Of a stretch of DNA of 6,645 nt, positions 1 to 5,926 are shown piece by piece. The position numbers and the translations under genes are program-made. A model generated the notes under the pieces. It made no database searches. It was not told the origin of the DNA and was given only the letters and a program-made list of their open reading frames with translations. The stretch's first letter is position 1. Each line of letters opens with the position of its first letter. Source of the stretch: CAZVIK01 sp964627045 (GTDB lineage: Bacteria > Acidobacteriota > Terriglobia > Bryobacterales > Bryobacteraceae); the NCBI GenBank assembly GCA_964627045.1, contig CAZVIK010000212.1:1-6645 (forward strand), written 5' to 3'.

Positions 1-396
1 GAGGAGTTACTGAGCAACCGCGCCGAGGTGCTTTTGGCGCTGGAGCATTTGACGATGGAAGTGCTCGGCATGCCGCCCGAGGATCACACGCGCCTCTGCT
101 TCGACGCCAACGACTACCGGGCGCTGCGGATGGAGGAGTTGCGGCTCAGCGCGGCCGCGGCAGCGGAGAAGGTCCGGCGCACCGGCATGGCCTTCACCTT
201 CAATCCCATGACCAGCCGTGAGCGGCGCATCATACACCTCGCCATGCGGAACGAGAGCGGGGTGAGGAGCGAGAGCACCGGCTTTGGGGGGCACCGGCAG
301 GTGGTGATCCACCCCGAGGGAGCCACGGCGGGCGCGTCCGCGCCGCCGCCCGGTCCTCCCGGTCCGCAGTACTCCACGCGGCGCCGCCGCCGTTAG
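1..396 (+). CDS. jag: Jag/KhpB-like KH-R3H RNA-binding protein (3' part, 5' truncated by window)
   Basis: The frame is open from base 1 to the TAG at 394-396, giving 131 residues with no start in view; the gene begins upstream. Residues 6-47 look like the end of a KH domain (NRAEVLLALEHLTMEVLG, then the FDANDYRALR strand). Residues 48-104 form an R3H domain: an Ala-rich helix (AAAAAEKVRRTG), NPM at 68-70, and the signature RERRIIH at 73-79 with Arg75-x3-His79. These domains bind single-stranded RNA. In the family, Jag/KhpB is a cytoplasmic RNA chaperone usually encoded beside yidC and mnmE, and mnmE follows here after one base. The last 25 or so residues are low complexity, Gly/Pro/Ala-rich, ending in five arginines, and are probably disordered. 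An ATG at 28 lies inside the KH region and is not the true start. The Jag assignment is strong; the missing N-terminus (Jag_N domain) cannot be checked. Confidence 0.9.
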   Translation, partial: EELLSNRAEVLLALEHLTMEVLGMPPEDHTRLCFDANDYRALRMEELRLSAAAAAEKVRRTGMAFTFNPMTSRERRIIHLAMRNESGVRSESTGFGGHRQVVIHPEGATAGASAPPPGPPGPQYSTRRRRR

Positions 397-397
397 C

Positions 398-1738
398 TTG
401 AACCTCGCCGACACGATCGCCGCGGTCTCGACGCCTCCGGGCCGAGGAGGCCTCGGGGTGGTGCGGCTTTCCGGCGCGGGCGCGCGGGAGACCGCCGAGC
501 GGATTCTGCGGCTGCGGTCCGGACACCAGTGGGAGCCGTGGAGGGTTTCGCTGGCCGAATTCACCGGCGAAGACGGATCGCCCATCGACCAAGTGGTGGT
601 GACGTTCTTCGCCAAGCCGCGATCGTACACGGCGGAGGATGTCGTCGAGGTTTCGTGCCACGGGTCGCCGGCGGTGCTGCGTTATGTTCTGGAGCGCGCC
701 TGCCAGGCCGGGGCGCGGCTGGCGGAGCCCGGGGAATTCACGTTTCGCGCCTACATGAACGGCCGCATCGACCTGGTGGAGGCCGAAGCCGTGCGCGACC
801 TGATCGAGGCGACAACGCTGTATCAGGCTAAGCTGGCCGCGCGGCAGATGGGCGGGTCGCTATCGGGGTTGATCGCACCGTGGAAGCGGCAACTGGTGGA
901 CCTGATCTCCCTGCTCGAAGCGGGGATCGACTTCGCCGAAGACGACGTGACCGTGGCGGGCTCCGGCGAGATCCTCGCACGGCTCGGTCCGGTGTTGGAA
1001 GGCATCCGGCGGCTGGCGGCGAGTTACTCCTATGGACGGGTGGTGCATGAAGGGATCACGCTGGCCATCGCGGGAAAGCCCAATGTGGGAAAGAGCAGCC
1101 TGTTCAACCGGCTGCTGGAGCAGGATCGCGCCATCGTAACGGGCACGCCGGGCACGACGCGGGACCTGGTGTCGGAAGTCGCCTCGATCGGCGGCATTCC
1201 GGTGAGACTGCTGGACACGGCGGGGATACGGGAGCCGGACGGCGAGATCGAGGCGCTGGGTATCGAACGAAGTTACCGCGCCATGGCCGACGCGGACCTG
1301 ACGCTGGTGGTAATCGATCTTTCCGAACCGGGCGACGGAGACGGGTTGATCGAGGAAGCGAGGCGGCGGGGACGCACGATTGTGGTCGGGAACAAGTGCG
1401 ACCTGCCCAGGCGTGCGCGCCATGGCTGTGAGCAGATTGCCGTATCGGCGCTGACGGGAGAGGGGATCGACGGGTTGCGCCGGCGGATTTCAGAGGAGGT
1501 ATCTTCGGATGCGGTTTCCGGAGACGCCATCGTCACCAGCTTACGGCACGCGCAGCTACTGGAGGAATCCGCGGCGGCTCTCGAGAAAGCACGCGTCGCG
1601 GTGACGGAAGATATTCCGCACGAGATGATCCTGCTGGATCTGTACGGCGCGCTCCAGGCGTTAGACGCACTTACCGGCGCGACCACGGCCGACGATATCC
1701 TGGATCGGATCTTTTCAACGTTCTGTATTGGGAAGTAG
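398..1738 (+). CDS. mnmE: tRNA uridine-5-carboxymethylaminomethyl(34) synthesis GTPase MnmE (TrmE)
   Basis: MnmE is a cytoplasmic GTPase. With MnmG it installs the (carboxymethyl)aminomethyl group on C5 of the wobble uridine (U34) of certain tRNAs, using a folate one-carbon donor and FAD. All 446 residues expected of the family are present. The N-terminal folate-binding domain starts TIAAVSTPPGRGGLGVVRLSG, which fixes the N-terminus and supports the TTG start at 398. The G domain is inserted in a helical domain: G1 GKPNVGKS at 226-233, G2 GTTRD at 252-256, G3 DTAG at 273-276, G4 NKCD at 332-335 and G5 SAL at about 350. The C-terminus is the family hallmark FCIGK, with Cys443. No catalytic element is missing. 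The TTG lies one base after the jag stop and has no clear Shine-Dalgarno site, so translation is probably coupled to jag. The partner gene mnmG is not adjacent downstream. Confidence 0.97.
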   Translation: MNLADTIAAVSTPPGRGGLGVVRLSGAGARETAERILRLRSGHQWEPWRVSLAEFTGEDGSPIDQVVVTFFAKPRSYTAEDVVEVSCHGSPAVLRYVLERACQAGARLAEPGEFTFRAYMNGRIDLVEAEAVRDLIEATTLYQAKLAARQMGGSLSGLIAPWKRQLVDLISLLEAGIDFAEDDVTVAGSGEILARLGPVLEGIRRLAASYSYGRVVHEGITLAIAGKPNVGKSSLFNRLLEQDRAIVTGTPGTTRDLVSEVASIGGIPVRLLDTAGIREPDGEIEALGIERSYRAMADADLTLVVIDLSEPGDGDGLIEEARRRGRTIVVGNKCDLPRRARHGCEQIAVSALTGEGIDGLRRRISEEVSSDAVSGDAIVTSLRHAQLLEESAAALEKARVAVTEDIPHEMILLDLYGALQALDALTGATTADDILDRIFSTFCIGK

Positions 1739-1754
1739 GGCGCGTGAGCCGGCG

Positions 1755-1779
1755 CGTGCCGCACCGCAGAAGCGGCATG
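1755..1779 (+). terminator. GC-rich hairpin after mnmE, possible terminator or mRNA 3' end
   Basis: CGTGCCGC (1755-1762) pairs with GCGGCATG (1772-1779) in an 8-bp stem with one G-U pair and a 9-base loop, 17 bases after the mnmE stop. No T-run follows, so it is not a classic intrinsic terminator. Its right arm (CGGCA, 1773-1777) can instead pair with TGCCG at 1788-1792. The position suits termination or protection of the 3' end of the jag-mnmE transcript. The role is inferred. Confidence 0.35.
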
Positions 1780-1838
1780 ACGAGCCGTGCCGGATCCGGA
1801 AGCCGGCGACGGGGCCCAGGTCCCCGATCTTACCCTGT

Positions 1839-1867
1839 TTGACACCACCGGAGTTCCACCGTACCCT
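1839..1867 (+). promoter_or_regulatory. Sigma70-like promoter for the small HTH gene
   Basis: A perfect -35 box TTGACA (1839-1844) is followed after exactly 17 bases by TACCCT (1862-1867), a 3/6 match to the -10 consensus that keeps the important first TA and last T. Transcription would start near 1874, leaving a leader of about 20 bases before the GTG at 1894. Placement just ahead of a separate small gene and after the mnmE hairpin supports it. The weak -10 is the main doubt. Confidence 0.5.
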
Positions 1868-1893
1868 CAAAGCAGGGGTGTTAGTTTCGCATT

Positions 1894-2103
1894 GTGGAGC
1901 CTCTCAATCCGTTAACTCCCCGAGAGAAGCAGCTATATGAGATGGCCGTTCACGGTGTGCCCATCAGAGACTTGGCATGCAGCCTTGGGGTCCGCCCGCG
2001 CACCGTCAAGTATCACCTGGGCAACATCTACCGGAAGTTCGGCGTCGCCAATCGGCTGGAACTCATAGTAAAGCTTAACAATTCGGAACAAGCTGAGCCT
2101 TAG
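1894..2103 (+). CDS. Stand-alone LuxR/GerE-type helix-turn-helix regulator
   Basis: This is a 69-residue protein made only of a LuxR C-terminal (GerE/FixJ) DNA-binding domain. LTPREKQLYEMAVHG (about 7-21) is the scaffold helix with the typical T-x-R-E. IRDLACSLGV (24-33) and the recognition helix RPRTVKYHLGNIYRKFGV (34-51) match the family pattern of 'TVK.H..NIY.K..V'. NRLELIVK follows as the dimer-type helix 4. Full family members carry a receiver or ligand-binding domain before this; here a TAG at 1882-1884 closes the frame just upstream, so none is present. GTG at 1894 is the only normal start before the domain. A Shine-Dalgarno site is weak (AGGGG at 1874-1878, rather far). It may bind DNA as a small dimer, and the adjacent downstream operon is the obvious candidate target (inference). 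It could also be the remnant of a larger response regulator, but the intact domain and a fitting promoter argue for a real gene. Confidence 0.75.
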   Translation: MEPLNPLTPREKQLYEMAVHGVPIRDLACSLGVRPRTVKYHLGNIYRKFGVANRLELIVKLNNSEQAEP

Positions 2104-2176
2104 TGGCACGGTCCGGCTCACCTTCGCCGTTTGCCCTCCGAGCATTTTTGCTTCCGCAACCTGTACCTCAGGACAG

Positions 2177-2205
2177 TAGACGCACGCCCCTTTCTGAAGT
2201 ACTAT
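2177..2205 (+). promoter_or_regulatory. Candidate promoter of the secreted-protein operon
   Basis: TAGACG (2177-2182, 4/6 to TTGACA) and TACTAT (2200-2205, 4/6 to TATAAT) are 17 bases apart. Transcription would begin near 2212, giving a leader of about 70 bases before the ATG at 2282. That start point would also exclude the upstream in-frame ATG at 2204 as a start codon. The -10 box overlaps an AGTACT palindrome. The match is moderate and was found by eye. Confidence 0.35.
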
Positions 2206-2235
2206 GCAGCTCTGGAGAGTACTGGAGCTTTCTGG
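2198..2235. promoter_or_regulatory. Operator-like repeats: paired AGTACT and 10-base periodic CTGG
   Basis: The palindrome AGTACT occurs at 2198-2203 and again at 2218-2223, exactly 20 bases apart. CTGG occurs at 2212, 2222 and 2232, exactly 10 bases apart, the first two as CTGGAG. An outer inverted pair AGCTC (2208-2212) and GAGCT (2225-2229) encloses the second palindrome. Spacing by whole helical turns on one DNA face is typical of binding sites for dimeric regulators. The site overlaps the candidate -10 box and start point, so a bound protein would affect transcription. Which protein binds is unknown; the lone HTH protein encoded just upstream is a candidate. Confidence 0.3.
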
Positions 2236-2270
2236 CCGTAACCATCAGACACCGATAGATCCAACCATAC

Positions 2271-2275
2271 GGAGG
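2271..2275 (+). promoter_or_regulatory. Shine-Dalgarno site that decides the start at 2282
   Basis: GGAGG lies 6 bases before the ATG at 2282, an ideal spacing. The earlier in-frame ATG at 2204 has no comparable site and would place 26 non-signal-like residues before the export signal. Confidence 0.8.
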
Positions 2276-2281
2276 CTCAAG

Positions 2282-4252
2282 ATGAACGGCACGTCCCGTT
2301 GCAGTTTCATTCGGTCGTTGGCGCGTCATTCCCACCGGCTGATCGGTGCAATTCTTCTCCTGGGCGCGGCACTGCCGGTGCTGGCCACGGTTCCCTACCC
2401 GCCGCCCACCACCTGGAAGGGTATCAACTACTCGCCACGCCGGCACACGTTCTTCCGCATGCTGTACGATTGGGATTCCTGGGACAGCGCCGCCGGAAAG
2501 TACGTCTACCAGATGGCGGACGAGGACCTGACCCGCCTGAGCCAGAACGGCTTTAACCTTCTGCATCTGTACTTGTGGGATCAACTGGCTCTACGGAGGG
2601 AGTCCAATAGTCAAAACTACAACGTTGGATTCATCACCGCGCCCGGCACCCCCTCTTCCTCGCCAAACGACCAGTGGGAGAATCTCAACGATTTCGTTAC
2701 CATGGCAGAGGACAAGGGGTTGTTCGTCGCCTTGCACTTCGTCAGCTACCGGCTTTTGGATCAGGCGGGAGAGGAGGATCCGGCGACGGTGGCGGCAGAG
2801 TACGCCGCGTGGACCGGTGCGTTCATCCAGCATCTGAACTCGACGCACCAGCACTGGAATGTGCTCGTGTGGGGCTTGGCGTACTCTTTCGGGCCGTATC
2901 CCGGAGACCCTTACGGCACGTACAGCACGACCTGGAAACTGGTTTACAAAGCCGTGGATGACATCGCCCGCCAGTACTCGCCTGCGCCGGGTGTTCTTGG
3001 GTTGGTAGGCGCCAACCTGGCGCTCAATGAACTCAACCCTTCCGGACGGATCAACAACGGGACTATCTTCGCACGTGGCAACGGCTATAGCTGGGATTGG
3101 GAGAACGCGCAAGAGACGGCCGCCGTGATGCGGACGCTGCTCACCGCCGCCTACGGCTACCAGAAAGACCCCGACGTTTACATGCTCCAAATTTACCACC
3201 CCAATTCTTACGACCTGGCTCTTTCCCTGAACTCCCTGGAGACAAGCTACCATCAGGGTGGATTGCAGGTCCCGGCCAGCAAGATTTTCGTGGTGGAGGT
3301 CGCCACGTCTTCCTCGCTGAACAGCACGCCAAGCGGTGGTAACGGAATTCCGTATTCAGGGGATTCGCAGACCCCCACTACCACGCAGGCCGGGCTTTCG
3401 CAATGGTTAACGAACACGCTTTGCGTCCTACGGGGAGCCAGCATCTACAAGACAGCGTACTGGTCCATGTACGATCCCTACACCATGTGGACGGACCCGC
3501 CCTGGTCCAAGACCGGCCAGGATCTCGCCTGGAACGGATTCTGGGGGCTTGTCTATGAGGATGAAAACTACGGCGACAAACCGGCATGGTCGGTGCTGCG
3601 GTCGTACTATCTGAATGACACGTTAAACTGCGCTTACCCGTTCCCCAGCAATGCGACGCCGCTTGTGTCGTTGACGCCCAGCACCAGTTATTACACGGTG
3701 AACCAGCGGGTGCGGGTCACCTGGACCGCGGGCGAGGCGGCGACGGCATCGCTCGACCGTTCTCACGAAGGCAGCTACGGGTGCCGTCCGTCGCAACCCA
3801 ATTTGATCTCCCCGACGGACATCGTGGGCAGTTGCGCCTACAGCGACGCCGCCGCTTTCTACACCCTCGGCACGCAAACCGTCACCTTCACCGGGACGAA
3901 CCTGGCCAGTTCGTCTCAAAACGCCACCGCCAGCGTGACCATCGGGCTCGGCCCTACGGTGAGCGCGGTCACCGACCAAAACTACAGCTACACCATCAAC
4001 GCGGATGACACCATTGTCGTGTGGGGCAACGGCTTCTCTTTGACCGGCGGAAACACGATCCAGCTTACACGGTCCGGCTACCCCGATATCTGGATGTACG
4101 AGGGCGACGGATACTACTTCTGGGACGAATCGTACACCCAGATGAATGCTTCGCTGGCGGGCCGCGCTGCACCGGGCCAGTGGAATTTGTACGTTCGCGA
4201 CTACTGGTCCGGTACGCCCTCGGCGGCCTATACCCTGACCGTGAATCCGTGA
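2282..4252 (+). CDS. Secreted TIM-barrel glycoside-hydrolase-like protein with C-terminal Ig-like and IPT-like domains
   Basis: The protein has 656 residues from the ATG at 2282. Residues 1-36 are a signal peptide: a basic n-region, the hydrophobic core LIGAILLLGAALPVLA, and likely cleavage after Ala36. Residues of about 45-450 fit a clan GH-A (cellulase-like) (beta/alpha)8 barrel. Candidate strands are WKGINYSP (45-52), FNLLHLYLW (91-99), LFVALHFVSY (147-156), WNVLVWGLAYSFG (192-204), GVLGLVGANLAL (237-248), YMLQIYHPN (300-308), KIFVVEVATSSS (334-345) and YKTAYWSMYDP (389-399). Glu339 after strand 7 sits where the nucleophile is expected, but strand 4 ends in AYSFG instead of the usual NE(P), so the acid/base Glu seems absent. 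An Asn-Glu pair at 249-250 is an alternative. Residues 460-553 look like an Ig-like domain with Cys501 and Cys518. Residues 556-656 resemble an IPT/TIG-like module rich in Trp and Tyr (IVVWGNGFSLTGGNTIQL), a type I associate with Acidobacteriota exported proteins. Substrate is unknown. It is the first gene of a run of exported proteins. Confidence 0.72.
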   Translation: MNGTSRCSFIRSLARHSHRLIGAILLLGAALPVLATVPYPPPTTWKGINYSPRRHTFFRMLYDWDSWDSAAGKYVYQMADEDLTRLSQNGFNLLHLYLWDQLALRRESNSQNYNVGFITAPGTPSSSPNDQWENLNDFVTMAEDKGLFVALHFVSYRLLDQAGEEDPATVAAEYAAWTGAFIQHLNSTHQHWNVLVWGLAYSFGPYPGDPYGTYSTTWKLVYKAVDDIARQYSPAPGVLGLVGANLALNELNPSGRINNGTIFARGNGYSWDWENAQETAAVMRTLLTAAYGYQKDPDVYMLQIYHPNSYDLALSLNSLETSYHQGGLQVPASKIFVVEVATSSSLNSTPSGGNGIPYSGDSQTPTTTQAGLSQWLTNTLCVLRGASIYKTAYWSMYDPYTMWTDPPWSKTGQDLAWNGFWGLVYEDENYGDKPAWSVLRSYYLNDTLNCAYPFPSNATPLVSLTPSTSYYTVNQRVRVTWTAGEAATASLDRSHEGSYGCRPSQPNLISPTDIVGSCAYSDAAAFYTLGTQTVTFTGTNLASSSQNATASVTIGLGPTVSAVTDQNYSYTINADDTIVVWGNGFSLTGGNTIQLTRSGYPDIWMYEGDGYYFWDESYTQMNASLAGRAAPGQWNLYVRDYWSGTPSAAYTLTVNP

Positions 4253-4290
4253 GGCTTTGCAGTTTTGGATCGCCATAGGTAAGAACAGAG

Positions 4291-4295
4291 AGGAG
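4291..4295 (+). promoter_or_regulatory. Shine-Dalgarno site for the gene at 4305
   Basis: AGGAG, within GAGAGGAGA, lies 9 bases before the ATG at 4305. It favours this start over any non-ATG start further upstream in the same frame, and the signal peptide begins right at this Met. Confidence 0.75.
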
Positions 4296-4304
4296 ATCGA
4301 TTCC

Positions 4305-5063
4305 ATGCCAAGACTCAGAATCCTGATCCCAACGGCACTGCTGGTATGCGGTTGTGTGAGTGCCCAAACGGCCGGCCGTCTTTCTGGAAAACTGCTGACT
4401 GCCGACACCTCGGCCTCCATCGCGGGCGCGACAGTGGTGGCAATGTCCCCGCTGGTGGGTTCTCCCGGCGTTCCACCCGTGATCGCACACGCTGTTGCCG
4501 ATGAAGAAGGCCGGTTCCTGTTTTCGGACCTGCCGGCCGGCCCCTATCGCCTGTGCGTACATGACGCCGGGTTATACCTTGATCCCTGCCAGTGGTCGCA
4601 GGGAGTTCAAGCCACAGCGGGATTGGATGGCCCGGTGACCGAGGTCCGGCTTCAGAGAGGTGTGCGGCTGGCTGTCCGCGTCGTTGATCGCGCGGGCCTG
4701 GTTAGCTTGTCAAAAGAACGCGACGAGCTGTCCGCCGCGCTCCCAGGCGCGCTGGTCACAGCGGCCCTCGTAGACGCGCAGGGACGCACGCGCTATCTCC
4801 CGTTCACCCGGTCGGACGGCCGCTTGTACGAGTATTCGCTTCTGGCCCCTCCGGAAAGAGAGTTCACGCTCACAGTGCGCAGCCACGCGTTTTCGCTCTC
4901 GGACGAAGCGGGAGGCGCCGCCTCGCCGTCTCTTTCGTTCCCAATCAAACTGTCGTTTCCACCTCCACCGGACCCGCGACAGCGGCTGCCGTTCGCCCAG
5001 CCGTGGCCACCGGCAACCGTGGTTGCAGTGAATACCGTTGCCGTGGATGAGGTGGCGCCGTGA
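4305..5063 (+). CDS. Exported protein with carboxypeptidase-regulatory-like beta-sandwich domain
   Basis: The protein has 252 residues. The N-terminus MPRLRILIPTALLVCGCVSAQT is a signal peptide with likely signal peptidase I cleavage after Ala20. The same ...A|Q junction is seen in the two downstream proteins; the VCGC there is only a poor lipobox. Residues 24-95 match the carboxypeptidase-regulatory-like fold (CarboxypepD_reg family): G-x-L-S-G-K-L, then SIAGATVVAMS, DEEGRFLFSDLPAGPYRLCV with the typical 'G.F.f.dLpaG.Y.l' core. Cys84 and Cys95 could form a disulfide outside the cytoplasm. Residues 118-215 contain alternating beta-type stretches (VRLAVRVVDRAG, FTLTVRSHAFSL) that may be a second sandwich. 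The tail is Pro-rich (218-237). Such domains are non-enzymatic modules for binding or architecture in exported proteins. The gene starts 52 bases after the hydrolase-like gene, and its stop overlaps the next start. Exact role unknown. Confidence 0.75.
   Translation: MPRLRILIPTALLVCGCVSAQTAGRLSGKLLTADTSASIAGATVVAMSPLVGSPGVPPVIAHAVADEEGRFLFSDLPAGPYRLCVHDAGLYLDPCQWSQGVQATAGLDGPVTEVRLQRGVRLAVRVVDRAGLVSLSKERDELSAALPGALVTAALVDAQGRTRYLPFTRSDGRLYEYSLLAPPEREFTLTVRSHAFSLSDEAGGAASPSLSFPIKLSFPPPPDPRQRLPFAQPWPPATVVAVNTVAVDEVAP
5049..5052 (+). promoter_or_regulatory. Shine-Dalgarno site and GTGA stop-start overlap (5060-5063)
   Basis: GAGG lies 7 bases before a GTG start at 5060. The GTG overlaps the previous gene's TGA (5061-5063) as GTGA, the arrangement expected for translational coupling. 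The signal peptide of the next protein begins directly after it. Confidence 0.65.
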
Positions 5064-5917
5064 GCGGTCTCATCCGGTTCGCCGCCGTTGTCCTCCTTGC
5101 CACATCGGCGGTTTTCGCGCAGATTTCGAACATCGTTGTGACCTCGGCTGCGCGCTTTGAGGCAGGCATGCCGGCCAAGGGGTCGATTGCCGCCATTTTC
5201 TGCACTGGCTTGCAGGTGGAGGGGATCGTCGCGGCAGAGGCATTGCCGCTGCCTTTTGAACTGGCCGGGGTAAAGGTGTGGGTTGGCGGCGCCCCGGCAC
5301 CGCTGTTTGCGGTGGCAACCGGCCAGGGATTTCAGCAGATCAACATCCAGGTCCCGCAAGAAGCCGAATTCCAAACAGACAACACCACGGAAGTACTCAT
5401 CGAGCAGGGGGGGCAGCGAGGGACCGGTGCTGTGACGTTGCGCGCGTCAACGCCAGGCGACTTCTTCCGCTGGCCCGGGACGAACCTCGGCATCTTCCAG
5501 CACTGGCCAGACTACTCGCTGGTGACGGAGGACAATCCGGCACGACCGGGTGAGATTCTCATCACCTATCTTACGGGGATGCCGGAGACGAATCCCGTCG
5601 TGCCGACCGGCGAACCCTCGCCGTCAGACCCTCTGGCGACAGTGCGACAGTATTCCAGTGCGGCTTTCGTCGACACTCTTTCATTGGAATTCAGCAGTGG
5701 CGGCGTCATGGGGCCGACCACTCGGGTCACATGGGCCGGATTGACCCCAGGACTCGTGGGAGTGTACCAAGCGAATTTCGCCGTTCCCGTCACGATTGAA
5801 CCCGGCGACAAGGCCGTCACCCTGTGGCGGCACACCTGCAAGGGCATATTCGGTTCGTGCGGTGGAGGTACACACTTATACTATTTCAGTTCGCCGGTTC
5901 TCTTGCCCGTGAGGTGA
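5060..5917 (+). CDS. Stand-alone exported TIGR03437 (Solibacter C-terminal domain) protein, copy 1
   Basis: The protein has 285 residues from a GTG start. Residues 1-20 are a signal peptide (LIRFAAVVLLATSAVFA|Q). The whole mature protein is one TIGR03437-type domain, normally found at the C-terminus of much larger Acidobacteriota proteins. Family marks are NIVVTSAARFEAGMPAKGSIAAIF (24-47), VKVWVGGAPAPLFAV (71-85), FQQINIQVP (91-99), PGDFF (132-136), ARPGEILITYLTGM (161-174), TGEPSPSDPLA (183-193) and GLTPGLVGVYQANFAVP (227-243), ending in a beta-strand. Cys260 and Cys267 may form a disulfide. The molecular role of this family is not established; an extracellular beta-rich binding or surface-display function is inference. 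Translation is probably coupled to the preceding gene, and a close paralog follows after 9 bases. Confidence 0.88.
   Translation: MSGLIRFAAVVLLATSAVFAQISNIVVTSAARFEAGMPAKGSIAAIFCTGLQVEGIVAAEALPLPFELAGVKVWVGGAPAPLFAVATGQGFQQINIQVPQEAEFQTDNTTEVLIEQGGQRGTGAVTLRASTPGDFFRWPGTNLGIFQHWPDYSLVTEDNPARPGEILITYLTGMPETNPVVPTGEPSPSDPLATVRQYSSAAFVDTLSLEFSSGGVMGPTTRVTWAGLTPGLVGVYQANFAVPVTIEPGDKAVTLWRHTCKGIFGSCGGGTHLYYFSSPVLLPVR
5120..5629 (+). repeat. Direct repeat, copy 1 (conserved core of the tandem paralogs)
   Basis: Codons 21-190 of the first TIGR03437 gene are repeated in the same frame 867 bases downstream (5987-6496). Counted by hand, the encoded residues are identical at 140 of 170 positions without gaps. 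The DNA also stays close, for example GGGATTTCAGCAGATCAACA in both. This indicates tandem gene duplication. Confidence 0.9.
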
Positions 5918-5919
5918 TC
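5911..5919 (+). promoter_or_regulatory. Extended Shine-Dalgarno site overlapping the upstream stop codon
   Basis: GAGGTGATC is complementary over 9 bases to the canonical 3' end of bacterial 16S rRNA (GATCACCTC). It contains the TGA stop of copy 1 (5915-5917) and ends 7 bases before the ATG of copy 2 at 5927. Ribosomes ending copy 1 would sit on the start site of copy 2. Confidence 0.65.
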
Positions 5920-5926
5920 ATCGCCT

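Noticed and set aside
7..630. Long open frame on the minus strand across jag and the start of mnmE
   Set aside because: It lies opposite two well-identified genes, has a low-complexity Arg/Pro/Gly-rich translation and no family motifs. High GC makes such antisense frames common.
1790..1799. CCGGATCCGG perfect palindrome
   Set aside because: It has no loop, repeated partner or T-run. A single 10-base palindrome in GC-rich DNA is not strong evidence of a site.
1728..1940. Short + strand frame bridging mnmE and the HTH gene
   Set aside because: The translation has no recognisable pattern, and the frame overlaps both the mnmE C-terminus and the HTH start. The region is better read as intergenic.
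2094..2152. Possible intrinsic terminator after the HTH gene: TGAGCC/GGCTCA stem followed later by TTTTT
   Set aside because: The stem is only 6 bp with a 15-base loop, and the T-run at 2145-2149 is some 25 bases away, so the parts do not form a normal terminator.
2204..2281. N-terminal extension of the hydrolase-like protein from the ATG at 2204
   Set aside because: It has no good Shine-Dalgarno site, would put 26 polar residues before the signal peptide, and lies before the likely transcription start. GGAGG six bases before 2282 decides the start.
3623..4420. 265-codon minus-strand frame opposite the hydrolase-like gene
   Set aside because: It spans the end of one convincing + strand gene and the signal peptide of the next, and its translation shows no recognisable domain. 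It is a shadow frame.
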